A DNA stretch of 5,717 nucleotides from a bacterium (GTDB lineage Bacteria; Latescibacterota; UBA2968; GCA-2709665), in NCBI GenBank assembly GCA_027619145.1, contig JAQCGA010000295.1:1-5717 (forward strand). Reading direction: 5' to 3'. Each line of letters opens with the position of its first letter. Position 1 is the stretch's first letter. Made by a program: the position numbers and the translations under genes. The notes beneath the pieces are model-generated. The model was not told where the DNA came from. It did no database searches and worked only from the letters and a program-made list of their open reading frames with translations. Shown here in pieces: positions 1-5,717 of the stretch.

Positions 1-137
1 TGGCCTACAAGTCCCATCGCCTGTTGGGTTTCGGCCGTGGTGGTGGAGTCCATCGGAACGACTTGGGCTTTTGCGGCGATGGGAATGGCGCAGACGGCCA
101 GGAATCCTACAATGACCATCAGGCGAATATTGCGCAT
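1..137 (-). CDS. N-terminus of a secreted or membrane protein with signal peptide (partial, runs off left edge)
   Basis: Only 45 codons and two bases are visible, beginning MRNIRLMVIVGFLAVC. Arg2 and Arg5 give a positive n-region, residues about 6-20 form a hydrophobic core, and A-K-A (22-24) before Gln25 is a typical signal peptidase I site. LAVC (13-16) is a poor lipobox because Val sits just before Cys, so a lipoprotein is unlikely. After the cleavage site the chain is polar and rich in Thr, Ser and Gln. The ATG has a GGGAG Shine-Dalgarno site 7 bases upstream. The family is not recognisable from this fragment. Some ExbB/TolQ-like proteins of Bacteroidota-type bacteria begin with a similar signal peptide and polar linker, but that is only a guess. 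It lies 66 bases after the glycogen-binding gene, behind a hairpin that leaves no room for its own promoter. Confidence 0.7.
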   Translation of the reverse strand, partial: MRNIRLMVIVGFLAVCAIPIAAKAQVVPMDSTTTAETQQAMGLVG

Positions 138-144
138 ACTTTTG

Positions 145-149
145 CTCCC
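145..149 (-). promoter_or_regulatory. Shine-Dalgarno site of the signal-peptide gene
   Basis: On the minus strand this reads GGGAG and sits 7 bases before the ATG at 137. It supports that start and shows the short leading ORF is a real gene rather than chance. Confidence 0.6.
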
Positions 150-161
150 GGGCTTGTATTA

Positions 162-193
162 AGATGCCGGAGCTGGGTGCTGCTCCGGCATCT
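162..193 (-). terminator. Strong hairpin, possible intrinsic terminator or intercistronic stem-loop
   Basis: Bases 162-173 pair perfectly with 182-193 (12 bp, arm AGATGCCGGAGC) around an 8-base loop. The hairpin starts 10 bases after the stop codon of the glycogen-binding gene, where a terminator is expected. The following minus-strand bases are TAATACAAG, not a clear U-run, so intrinsic termination would be weak. The downstream ATG is only 24 bases beyond the stem. The hairpin may therefore be a partial terminator, an mRNA-stabilising stem or a leader structure of the next gene. The structure is seen directly; its role is inferred. Confidence 0.5.
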
Positions 194-203
194 GGTGGAA
201 TTT

Positions 204-458
204 TCAGACTTCGAGTACGTCGTTTTCCGAGCCGTGCGGGTTGGGCGACCGTTGGGTAGAAGATGGATCATTGGTCCACTGGCCGTCCACCAGGTATCGA
301 TATTCATACTGGCCCGGTTCCAGATTCATCCAGGTCATCCAGGTGCCGTCTTTGCTGCGTTTCATCGGGCGTGTTTTTGCCCAATTATTGAAGCTGCCCG
401 CAACGGCAACTTCTTTTGCTTCAGGCGCAGGAAAGCGAAAATATACACGTTTTGCCAT
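204..458 (-). CDS. Stand-alone glycogen-binding (CBM48/AMPK-beta-like, isoamylase early set) domain protein, 84 aa
   Basis: The whole protein is one early-set/CBM48 domain with nothing attached. Visible motifs are VAGSFNNW (19-26), GTW (38-40), the PGQYEYRYLVDGQW stretch (48-61), NDP (63-65) and the closing SENDVLEV (77-84). This closely resembles the glycogen-binding domain of mammalian AMPK beta, which has SFNNW, VDGQW and a terminal N-N-I-I-Q-V. Trp26 and Trp61 match the two carbohydrate-stacking tryptophans of that domain, and Arg54 falls at the site of its binding lysine. It likely binds alpha-glucan or acts as a small partner of a glucan-active or kinase-type protein in the cytoplasm; there is no signal peptide and no catalytic part. 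The start has AAGGAG 7 bases upstream. It follows the MscS gene by 49 bases and may be the last gene before a hairpin. The domain call is firm; the cellular role is unknown. Confidence 0.93.
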   Translation of the reverse strand: MAKRVYFRFPAPEAKEVAVAGSFNNWAKTRPMKRSKDGTWMTWMNLEPGQYEYRYLVDGQWTNDPSSTQRSPNPHGSENDVLEV

Positions 459-465
459 TGCGTTT

Positions 466-471
466 CTCCTT
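466..471 (-). promoter_or_regulatory. Shine-Dalgarno site of the glycogen-binding gene
   Basis: The minus strand reads AAGGAG, 7 bases before the ATG at 458. This is a strong site at ideal spacing and fixes the start. Confidence 0.75.
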
Positions 472-477
472 GGTGAA

Positions 478-501
478 CAGGGCGTGCGAGTGAATGCCCT
501 G
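478..501 (-). other. Small inverted repeat in the MscS-to-CBM48 gap
   Basis: CAGGGC (478-483) pairs with GCCCTG (496-501) across a 12-base loop. It is the only structure seen in the 49-base gap. There is no U-run after it, so it is not a convincing terminator. It could be a weak mRNA stem or chance. Confidence 0.25.
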
Positions 502-507
502 GTATTG

Positions 508-1389
508 TTATTCCACAGAAGGTTGTACCGTGGAGGTTTGGAACGGGATGGAAGACCGGATGTGCAGGTCTCGTTGTGGAAAAGGAATTTCGATCCGGTT
601 TTTGCGGAATGCAGCTACGATTGCGAAGTTGAGGTCGCTCCGAATGAAGTACTGCCGGGGAGGATTGTTGATCCAGACAAGCAGGTCGAACAGGAGTGCA
701 CTGTCTCCAAATTCGTAGAACTGGACGCTGGGTTTGGGATCTTCCAGGACGTCCGGATGCGCCGCTCCAACCTGGATGAGTGTGTTTCGAACCAGTTCCA
801 CATCGGCACTGTAGGATACCCCTACGCGGACGTGTAATCGGGTGCGCGAGTCCCTGTAGCTCCAGTTGGTGACCTGCTCGGAAATGAACTGGGAGTTGGG
901 CACAATGATGGAGACGTTATCCTGGGTGTCTACGGTGGTGCTGCGGGCGTTGATGGCTCGTACCCGCCCCAGGACTCCGGATACTTCCACAAAGTCATCA
1001 ACCTGGATGGGACGTTCGAACAGGAGAATCAGTCCGCTGATGAAGTTGCTGGTAATGTTCTGGAGGCCAAATCCAACGCCCACCATGACCACGGCACTTA
1101 CGGCAGCCAGGGCCGTCAGGTTAATGCCCAGGGCTTCCAGGGCGATGATGGTTCCCAGAATCATAATCAGATAGTGAATTACACGAGCAATGGATGCCTG
1201 GGGACCTGCTCCGATGCGGGATTTGCTGAATACGCTTTTCTTCAGAAAGCGGATCAGGAGTCTGGAGAAAACGGAGGCTGCGAGCAGGATCAGAGCGGCT
1301 TTGATCAGCGCGATCAGCGACAGAGATACCCCTGGAATTTTTAAGAGAGGGGATTCCATAAGCTCGTAGAGGCGTTCCATCAAATTCAT
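508..1389 (-). CDS. MscS-family small-conductance mechanosensitive ion channel, 293 aa
   Basis: This is an inner-membrane channel that opens under membrane tension and releases ions and small solutes during hypo-osmotic shock. Hydrophobic segments lie at about 20-42 (TM1), 68-89 (TM2) and 91-124 (TM3). The pore-lining signature is GVGFGLQNITSN (104-115) followed by LLFERPIQVDD (122-132), very characteristic of MscS. The beta domain holds VDTQDNVSIIVPNSQ (153-167) and NWS (175-177), and the C-terminal domain ends with IEIPFPQRDLHI (267-278). The length is close to E. coli MscS (286 aa) and there are no extra N-terminal domains, so it is the minimal type. The start is ATG 1389, because AGGAGG lies 6 bases upstream. 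An in-frame TTG at 1395 abuts that site and cannot be the start. It follows the CorA gene by 25 bases without a terminator, so the two are probably co-transcribed. Confidence 0.96.
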   Translation of the reverse strand: MNLMERLYELMESPLLKIPGVSLSLIALIKAALILLAASVFSRLLIRFLKKSVFSKSRIGAGPQASIARVIHYLIMILGTIIALEALGINLTALAAVSAVVMVGVGFGLQNITSNFISGLILLFERPIQVDDFVEVSGVLGRVRAINARSTTVDTQDNVSIIVPNSQFISEQVTNWSYRDSRTRLHVRVGVSYSADVELVRNTLIQVGAAHPDVLEDPKPSVQFYEFGDSALLFDLLVWINNPPRQYFIRSDLNFAIVAAFRKNRIEIPFPQRDLHIRSSIPFQTSTVQPSVE

Positions 1390-1395
1390 GTACAA

Positions 1396-1401
1396 CCTCC
1401 T
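1396..1401 (-). promoter_or_regulatory. Shine-Dalgarno site that sets the MscS start
   Basis: The minus strand carries a perfect AGGAGG with a 6-base spacer to ATG 1389. It directly touches the in-frame TTG at 1395, which rules out that longer start. Confidence 0.8.
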
Positions 1402-1414
1402 GGTGTGGTTTTTT

Positions 1415-2476
1415 TTACAGCCACTTCTTCCTTCTGAAAAATACGAGCAGTGAACCTGCTACACCCAGCATAATGAGCCAGAGCAGGGGGTAGGCCCACC
1501 AGATTTTTAGTTCGGGCATGTATTCAAAATTCATGCCGTACACACCTACGATAAAGGTAAGTGGAATGAAAATTGTTGCGTAAATGGTGAGTACTTTCAT
1601 GACTTCGTTCATGCGGTTGCTTATGCTGGAGAGGTAGATGTCCAGAATGCTGGAGAGCATGTCGCGGAAGAGTTCGATGGCTTCGATGACCTGGATGGTG
1701 TGGTCGTACACATCCCGCAGATAAAGACGCGTGGTGTTCTGAATCAGTTCCGAGTCTCCGCGTTCCATTCGGTTGACGAGTTCCCGGACTGGCCAGATGG
1801 CTTTGCGCAGAAAGATCATTTCCCGTTTTACACGATGGATGGTGTGCAGAGTTTGGGGGGTGGGTTCTTCCAGGGCTTCTTCTTCCAGCAGTTCGATCTG
1901 TTCACCGTATTGTTCCAGTACAAGGAAATAGTTATCTACGATTGCGTCGATCAGCGCGTACACCAGATAGTCTGCACCCATTTCCCGGATGTGGCCCCGG
2001 CTGTTCAGGAGGCGTTCCCGCACGGAACTGAACGCATCGCCGGGGCTTCCTTCCTGGAAAGAAAGAACAAAGTTGGAACCCAGAATAAAACTGATTTGTT
2101 CGCCAGTAATTCCCTCGTTGCCGGTGTGTAGCATTTTTAGAACGATGTACAGGTATCCGTCGTAGATTTCCAATTTGGGGCGCTGGTCTGTATGTACAAT
2201 GTCTTCCTGGACCAGAGGGTGGAGACCAAAGTGATCTCCGAGATTTTTGATGGTGTCTACGTCGTGCAGGCCTTCTATGTTGATCCAGGTGACTGTGGGT
2301 TTTTCGGTAAACGGGAAGCACTGGTTTACGGATTCAATCTCGGCCTGCTGGATTTTGTTTTCGTCGTAGTCGATGAGCGTGATGGAAACCTGGTCTACCT
2401 GTTTCTTGCCAATGTGTACAGGAGTACCGGGCGGCAGACCAGATTTTTTGGAGCGATGGGTGAAAAATTTTGGCAT
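1415..2476 (-). CDS. corA: CorA-type magnesium/cobalt (divalent cation) channel, 353 aa
   Basis: CorA forms a pentameric inner-membrane Mg2+ uptake channel that also passes Co2+ or Ni2+ in some members. Residues from ATG 2476: an alpha/beta cytoplasmic domain with VTWINIEGLHD (62-72) and LHPLVQEDI (85-93); long stalk helices about 165-300 holding the acidic run IELLEEEALEEP (194-205) and TTRLYLRDVYDH (248-259); TM1 about 296-313; the diagnostic YGMN (313-316); MPEL (320-323); TM2 about 327-347; and a basic tail RRKKWL. Length is typical. ATG 2476 is preferred because it gives the usual family opening MPKFF and has GGAAG 7 bases upstream. An in-frame ATG at 2503 would add nine residues but lacks any Shine-Dalgarno site and sits 7 bases after the previous stop. 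It follows the AstE-like gene by 34 bases with no terminator. Family is certain; ion specificity (Mg2+ versus export or Zn2+) is not decided by sequence alone. Confidence 0.95.
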   Translation of the reverse strand: MPKFFTHRSKKSGLPPGTPVHIGKKQVDQVSITLIDYDENKIQQAEIESVNQCFPFTEKPTVTWINIEGLHDVDTIKNLGDHFGLHPLVQEDIVHTDQRPKLEIYDGYLYIVLKMLHTGNEGITGEQISFILGSNFVLSFQEGSPGDAFSSVRERLLNSRGHIREMGADYLVYALIDAIVDNYFLVLEQYGEQIELLEEEALEEPTPQTLHTIHRVKREMIFLRKAIWPVRELVNRMERGDSELIQNTTRLYLRDVYDHTIQVIEAIELFRDMLSSILDIYLSSISNRMNEVMKVLTIYATIFIPLTFIVGVYGMNFEYMPELKIWWAYPLLWLIMLGVAGSLLVFFRRKKWL

Positions 2477-2510
2477 GGTTCCACTTCCGTTGACCAGATC
2501 CATCAGGCAT

Positions 2511-3470
2511 TTATTGGGTGGGATTGAGTTCTGCCAGGTGTAAGATGCCGTCTCCCTGGTGCACCAGCGGGTTGGTGGTATGTCCTATGACCATGCCATT
2601 GTATGGCGCTTTTACCGTTTGTCTGGCTTCTCCGAACGGGTCTGAAATGACCCCCAGACGTTCTCGGCGTTTTACGCGGCGGCCGAGTTCGGTTTCCAGG
2701 TAGAAGATGCCGCTTTGTCCAGCTCTGATCCAGGTGCTGTTTTTGGGCTCAGCCGATTTTACACGTTGTACGGTTGTGGGGAGTGTGATCATTTCCAGTT
2801 CGGCCATTACACGAAGGACGCCTTCTACGCCAACTGCAATAGCGTCATGGTTGAAGTGAAATGGTTCTCCGGCCTCGTAGAGCAAAACGGGCAGCCCAAG
2901 CCGGGCGGCCGCGTTTCTGAGGGCGCCTCGTGGGGCCGAAGAATGCAACATGACCGGGGCACCAAAGGCTTCTGCACACCGGCGGGTCTCCGGGTCTTCC
3001 AGGTTGCAGCGTACTTGGGGCAGGTTGATGCGTGGAGGCGCTGCGGTGTGGAGGTCGATGCCGTGGGTGGCCCTGGCAACGATTTCGGTCATGAAAAGAT
3101 TGGCCAGTCGGGAAGCCAGGGAACCGCGCTTAGAACCGGGAAAGGAGCGGTTCAGGTCTCGCCGGTCTGGCAGGTACCGGGACTGGAGATTAAAACCGAA
3201 CACATTGACGATGGGCACGGCGATTACCAGGCCATGGAGAGGGGATCCATTAATTTTCTTTAGTACCTGACGGATAATTTCCATGCCGTTGATTTCGTCG
3301 CCGTGCAGGGCCGCGCTTAGCCAAAGGCGGGGCCCCTGTCCGTTACCATTGACGACAGTAACAGGCAAGTTCAGCATGGTGTGGCTGGGCAGGCGGGCAA
3401 CGGGAATTTCCAGGCGTTTTGTTTCTCCTGGGCCAATTGTTTGTCCGCCAATTTCTATGGGATCGGCCAT
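2511..3470 (-). CDS. Succinylglutamate desuccinylase/aspartoacylase (AstE/AspA)-family zinc hydrolase, 319 aa
   Basis: This belongs to the M14-like zinc carboxypeptidase fold that cleaves N-acyl or amide bonds of acidic amino acids. Zinc ligands are visible: His56 and Glu59 in ALHGDE, and His141 in DLHT. The substrate-binding motif DLNRSFPG spans 105-112, and YEAGE (198-202) holds the expected catalytic glutamate. Residues about 247-314 form a C-terminal beta-rich, lipoyl/barrel-sandwich-like domain (KAPYNGMVIGHTT, then GDGILHLA) seen in many uncharacterised members of the family. It is not the AstE of arginine catabolism, as no other ast gene is near. The start is ATG 3470, one base after the rimK stop, with AAAGGA just upstream; longer starts would run inside rimK. 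The coupling with RimK suggests a substrate related to glutamylation, such as removal of ligated glutamate, but that is inference. Family call is firm, substrate unknown. Confidence 0.93.
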   Translation of the reverse strand: MADPIEIGGQTIGPGETKRLEIPVARLPSHTMLNLPVTVVNGNGQGPRLWLSAALHGDEINGMEIIRQVLKKINGSPLHGLVIAVPIVNVFGFNLQSRYLPDRRDLNRSFPGSKRGSLASRLANLFMTEIVARATHGIDLHTAAPPRINLPQVRCNLEDPETRRCAEAFGAPVMLHSSAPRGALRNAAARLGLPVLLYEAGEPFHFNHDAIAVGVEGVLRVMAELEMITLPTTVQRVKSAEPKNSTWIRAGQSGIFYLETELGRRVKRRERLGVISDPFGEARQTVKAPYNGMVIGHTTNPLVHQGDGILHLAELNPTQ

Positions 3471-3471
3471 G

Positions 3472-4377
3472 TTATCCTTTCCCGCGGGTACGTGTTTTCC
3501 CGGGGCTTGCATTTTTTTCAATGAATTCGATGATTTTTCCGGCCACATCGATGCCGGTGGCCTGTTCGATGCCTTCCAGGCCGGGCGAGGAATTGACTTC
3601 CATGACGACCGGCCCGTGGTTGGATCGGAGGAGGTCTACACCTGCCACGTTGAGGCCCATGATCTGGGCCGCGCGTTTTGCTGTGCTGCGTTCTTCTGGC
3701 GTCAGTTTAATCTTTTCGGCGCTGCCTCCCCGGTGGAGGTTGGAGCGGAACTCGCCGGGTGCGCCGGTACGCTTCATAGCAGCAATGACCCGGTTGCCTA
3801 CTACAAAACAACGGATGTCCGAGCCGCCGGCTTCTTTGATGAACTCCTGGACCAGAATGTTGGCGTCCAGTCCCCGGAAGGCTTCGATGACGGATTCGGC
3901 GGCTTTTTTGGTTTCGGCAAGGACTACGCCGATGCCCTGGGTGCCTTCCAAGAGTTTGATGACGAGTGGGGCACCCCCCACAATTTTGATGACACCTTCG
4001 GTATCGTGGGTGGAGCGTGCGAAGCCAGTGACTGGCAGGCCGACACCTTCGCGGGCAAGAAGCTGTAGGCAGCGAAGTTTGTCTCTGGAGCGGGAGATGG
4101 CCTGAGATTCGTTGACGGGGAAGACGCCCATCATTTCAAATTGCCGAACAACTGCGGTGCCGTAAAAGGTGTAGGAAGCACCGATGCGAGGAATGATCGC
4201 GTCGAACCCCTCCAGGCCCTCACCCTGGTACATGACAGCGGGTCGATGAGAGGTAATATTCATGTAACAACGGGCGTGGTCGATTACGCGCGTTTCATGC
4301 CCTCTTTCCTCTCCGGCCTGTTTCAGGCGGCTGGTAGAGTAAAGCGATGCTTTGCGCGATAAAATGGCTATTTTCAT
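3472..4377 (-). CDS. rimK: RimK-type ATP-grasp alpha-L-glutamate ligase, 301 aa
   Basis: RimK uses ATP to join glutamate to an acceptor through an acyl-phosphate; in E. coli the acceptor is the C-terminus of ribosomal protein S6. The length matches E. coli RimK (300 aa). It begins MKIAILSR and has PRIGAS (63-68), the SRDK segment (97-100), the glycine-rich ATP loop EGTQGIGV (144-151), [19 protein letters not shown] (176-194), FRSNLHRGG (210-218) and the Mg2+-binding [14 protein letters not shown] (258-271), where Glu260 and Asn262 are the expected metal ligands. All catalytic elements look intact. A short basic tail (RTRGKG) closes the protein. Its ATG overlaps the protease stop as ATGA, with AAGGGAG 6 bases upstream, so translation is coupled. 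No S6 gene is in the window, so whether it modifies S6, makes poly-glutamate or acts on another molecule is open. Confidence 0.95.
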   Translation of the reverse strand: MKIAILSRKASLYSTSRLKQAGEERGHETRVIDHARCYMNITSHRPAVMYQGEGLEGFDAIIPRIGASYTFYGTAVVRQFEMMGVFPVNESQAISRSRDKLRCLQLLAREGVGLPVTGFARSTHDTEGVIKIVGGAPLVIKLLEGTQGIGVVLAETKKAAESVIEAFRGLDANILVQEFIKEAGGSDIRCFVVGNRVIAAMKRTGAPGEFRSNLHRGGSAEKIKLTPEERSTAKRAAQIMGLNVAGVDLLRSNHGPVVMEVNSSPGLEGIEQATGIDVAGKIIEFIEKNASPGKTRTRGKG

Positions 4378-4898
4378 GTTTTTCTCCCTTGCTTTTGGGC
4401 CGGTTTGGGTCGCAGGGGCTTTCCCGCGCGGAAAGACCGGCCTGTATCGATCAGGAAACGGCCTCTGATCGCTTCTCTTCCAAGGAGCATGCGAAATCCC
4501 ATATCATCCCGGTTGGCCAGGGTCAATTCGATTTCCCATTCCCTTTCGAGGATTTTGACTGTGGTGCGAATCACCGGGCGAACCTCTTCGTGCCCGGTGG
4601 AGCTGCGAATAATACGATCTTCCAGAAGTACGGCTTCAGAGACGACAGTTGTGCGGCCGTCGCGCTGATACGGATGTACGCTGAACCGGACCATCTGCTC
4701 GTCGTCACGACGGAAGCGCTTCACATTGAAGGCGTACAGGGCCGATGAGCGTGCGCCAGTGTCTATCTTTGCTTTGACTTCAGAGATGCCAAGTGTAGGC
4801 AGCGATAACCATTCTCGCCAGCCGATGATCCACTGCGGTTCCTGCCTGACGCGGTTCACGAGTGCGAGGTCTCCTTGTTGGTCCTGGTCTAAGGACAT
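4374..4898 (-). CDS. Retropepsin-like protease of the PF05618 family (RimB-like, often named ATP-dependent zinc protease), 174 aa
   Basis: The family opening [14 protein letters not shown] (25-38) is followed by [13 protein letters not shown] (42-54), where Asp46 of the D-T-G-A motif is the expected catalytic aspartate of a retropepsin-type fold. Later come HEEVRPVI (103-110) and [13 protein letters not shown] (137-149), the conserved end of the domain; the last 15 residues are basic and probably flexible. Members work as dimers, one aspartate per chain, and are often encoded beside rimK; Pseudomonas RimB is the named example. The older zinc-protease name is not supported here, since no HExxH motif is present. 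ATG 4898 lacks a Shine-Dalgarno site. GTG 4859 (161 aa) has AAGGAG 11 bases upstream and keeps the full domain, so it is a real alternative. It ends in a 4-base overlap with rimK. It probably processes the RimK product or regulates RimK, which is inference. Confidence 0.92.
   Translation of the reverse strand: MSLDQDQQGDLALVNRVRQEPQWIIGWREWLSLPTLGISEVKAKIDTGARSSALYAFNVKRFRRDDEQMVRFSVHPYQRDGRTTVVSEAVLLEDRIIRSSTGHEEVRPVIRTTVKILEREWEIELTLANRDDMGFRMLLGREAIRGRFLIDTGRSFRAGKPLRPKPAQKQGRKT
4384..4390 (-). promoter_or_regulatory. Shine-Dalgarno site of rimK inside the protease gene
   Basis: AAGGGAG on the minus strand lies 6 bases before ATG 4377 and within the last codons of the upstream protease gene. 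With the ATGA overlap it supports coupled translation. Confidence 0.7.
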
Positions 4899-4917
4899 TA
4901 CAGGGGAAGTGTGAAGT

Positions 4918-4945
4918 GATTTACGGCTGTTAAAATAGGTAAATC
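4918..4945. promoter_or_regulatory. 7-bp inverted repeat around a candidate -10 box, possible operator
   Basis: GATTTAC (4918-4924) and GTAAATC (4939-4945) form perfect inverted arms 14 bases apart, in the 51-base gap between mgtE and the protease gene. The AT-rich spacer holds the TATTTT of the candidate promoter. This is the shape of a dimeric regulator site, or alternatively a weak mRNA stem. The repeat is seen; function is inferred. Confidence 0.35.
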
Positions 4946-4960
4946 GGGGTTATAGGGCAA
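4932..4960 (-). promoter_or_regulatory. Weak sigma-70-like promoter candidate for the protease-rimK-hydrolase genes
   Basis: On the minus strand TTGCCC (4960-4955) lies exactly 17 bases from TATTTT (4937-4932); each box matches four of six consensus bases. Transcription would begin near 4925, about 27 bases before ATG 4898. The -35 box lies inside the end of mgtE. Consensus boxes differ in some phyla, and read-through from mgtE is equally possible. Confidence 0.3.
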
Positions 4961-5717
4961 GCTGAAACAGGCTCGTTAGCAGGGTGGCAAGCCCCAGAAA
5001 GCTGAGGAAGCCAACCACGTCGGTGACGGTTGTGAGGATGATAGATGCGGACTGTGCCGGGTCCTGTTTTAATGACGTAAGAATAACCGGTATCGCCGCT
5101 CCAGCCAGGCCGGCACCAACCATGGAGAAGACCATGGAGATGCCAAGCACGAGGGCGAGTCCGGGCGAGTCCATCACGAGGTAAACGGCCAGGGATGTTG
5201 TGAGGGCTACCGCGCAGCCGTTGACGAAACCAACGAAGAGTTCCTTTCTAACAACGCGCAACCAGCTTTTGATGCGGATTTCACGGAGCGCGAGACCCCG
5301 CATGGTAACTGCCAGGGCCTGTGCGCCGGTATTGCCGGATTGCCCTGCAACCACGGGCAGCAGGACTGCAAGTGCGGTATACTTGGCGATGGTTCCTTCG
5401 AAAAGGCTGACAACAAAGGCTGCGAGGAAGGCCGTGCCCAGGTTGATTTGAAGCCAGGGAAGCCGTTTCCGGATGGCAAAAGAAGCTTTTGAAAGGGCTC
5501 TTTCCTCACGCCCGGCGCCAACCATCGCCTGCATGTCTTCGCTGGCGTTTTGCTGCACTGCGGTGACCAGGGCGTCGTGCCGGATAATGCCCAGGAGTTT
5601 GCCCTCGTAGTCCACCACAGGCAGGCTGGAGAGTTTCTGGGTTTTGAGGAGGTCCACCACCTCGTCCCTGGGAGACGTGACCTGGATGCTGACGGGTTCA
5701 CCCCGGGCAAGGTCGCC
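4950..5717 (-). CDS. mgtE: MgtE-type magnesium channel/transporter, C-terminal 255 residues (partial, runs off right edge)
   Basis: MgtE is a dimeric inner-membrane Mg2+ channel whose cytoplasmic N and CBS domains sense Mg2+ and close the pore. The visible part starts inside the second CBS domain (visible residues 1-58, with SSLPVVDYEGKLLGII at 30-45), then a connecting plug-helix region with an acidic segment and the basic AIRKRLPWL (81-89). Five hydrophobic segments follow, at about 93-108, 113-142, 158-182, 185-212 and 224-253. The pore motif LPVVAGQSGNTGAQAL (119-134) and TDVVGFLSFLGLA (232-244) are family signatures; Asp233 matches the pore Mg2+-binding aspartate of Thermus MgtE. The coding frame continues unbroken to the last base, so the GTG at 5660 is internal and not the start. 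Full-length members are about 450 residues, so roughly 200 are missing. It is the most upstream gene seen and may lead the operon. Confidence 0.95.
   Translation of the reverse strand, partial: GDLARGEPVSIQVTSPRDEVVDLLKTQKLSSLPVVDYEGKLLGIIRHDALVTAVQQNASEDMQAMVGAGREERALSKASFAIRKRLPWLQINLGTAFLAAFVVSLFEGTIAKYTALAVLLPVVAGQSGNTGAQALAVTMRGLALREIRIKSWLRVVRKELFVGFVNGCAVALTTSLAVYLVMDSPGLALVLGISMVFSMVGAGLAGAAIPVILTSLKQDPAQSASIILTTVTDVVGFLSFLGLATLLTSLFQLAL

Noticed and set aside
24..476. Plus-strand open frame of 150 codons at the left end
   Set aside because: It covers the hairpin and two minus-strand genes with good ribosome sites; no domain is seen.
241..837. Plus-strand open frame of 198 codons across the glycogen-binding and MscS genes
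   Set aside because: It is antisense to conserved coding sequence and the gap between them, with no family motif.
1390..1395. TTG at 1395 as the MscS start
   Set aside because: It touches the AGGAGG site with no spacer, while ATG 1389 has the correct 6-base spacing.
2715..3263. Plus-strand open frame of 182 codons opposite the AstE-like gene
   Set aside because: It is the antisense frame of a gene whose zinc-binding motifs are clear; the translation looks random.
3471..3548. Upstream extension of the AstE-like protein into rimK
   Set aside because: The extra 26 residues lie within the rimK coding end and look unrelated to the family; ATG 3470 follows the rimK stop with a ribosome site.
3283..4068. 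Plus-strand open frame of 261 codons opposite rimK and the AstE-like gene
   Set aside because: It overlaps two genes with intact family motifs, shows no recognisable domain, and is explained by the codon bias of the real strand.
5207..5710. Minus-strand frame of 167 codons in another phase of mgtE
   Set aside because: The MgtE frame is continuous from 4950 to the window edge with CBS and pore motifs; this is its out-of-frame shadow.
1..5717. CRISPR array, tRNA, rRNA, insertion sequence or phage attachment site
   Set aside because: No regularly spaced direct repeats, cloverleaf-like sequence, transposase motif or terminal inverted repeats were seen by reading; the window is almost fully coding.

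Overview
The window reads as one bacterial gene block. Eight genes lie on the minus strand with gaps from -4 to about 65 bases, and no credible gene lies on the plus strand. Base composition looks moderately GC-rich by eye. The last gene starts with a Sec signal peptide, and the start codons mostly have ordinary Shine-Dalgarno sites. This fits a Gram-negative-type bacterium (Rhodothermota/Bacteroidota-like or deltaproteobacterial-like are guesses), but nothing here fixes the phylum.

In transcription order, from high to low coordinates: (1) the C-terminal 255 residues of an MgtE-type Mg2+ channel, cut by the right edge; (2) a 51-base gap with a weak candidate promoter inside a 7-bp inverted repeat; (3) a retropepsin-like protease of the PF05618 family (RimB-like); (4) a RimK-type ATP-grasp glutamate ligase, overlapping the protease gene by 4 bases; (5) an AstE/AspA-type zinc hydrolase, 1 base after rimK; (6) a CorA-type Mg2+/divalent cation channel; (7) an MscS-family mechanosensitive channel; (8) an 84-residue stand-alone glycogen-binding (CBM48/AMPK-beta-like) protein; (9) a 12-bp hairpin; (10) the first 45 codons of a secreted or membrane protein, cut by the left edge.

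The core is the tightly coupled protease-RimK-hydrolase trio. RimK enzymes add glutamate to an acceptor (ribosomal protein S6 in E. coli). The two hydrolases could process or reverse such a modification, but the substrate is not in the window. Around the trio sit two unrelated Mg2+ channels (MgtE, CorA) and an osmotic safety valve (MscS). This suggests a module tying a glutamylation system to ion or osmotic balance. That link is inferred from layout and is not shown by the sequence.
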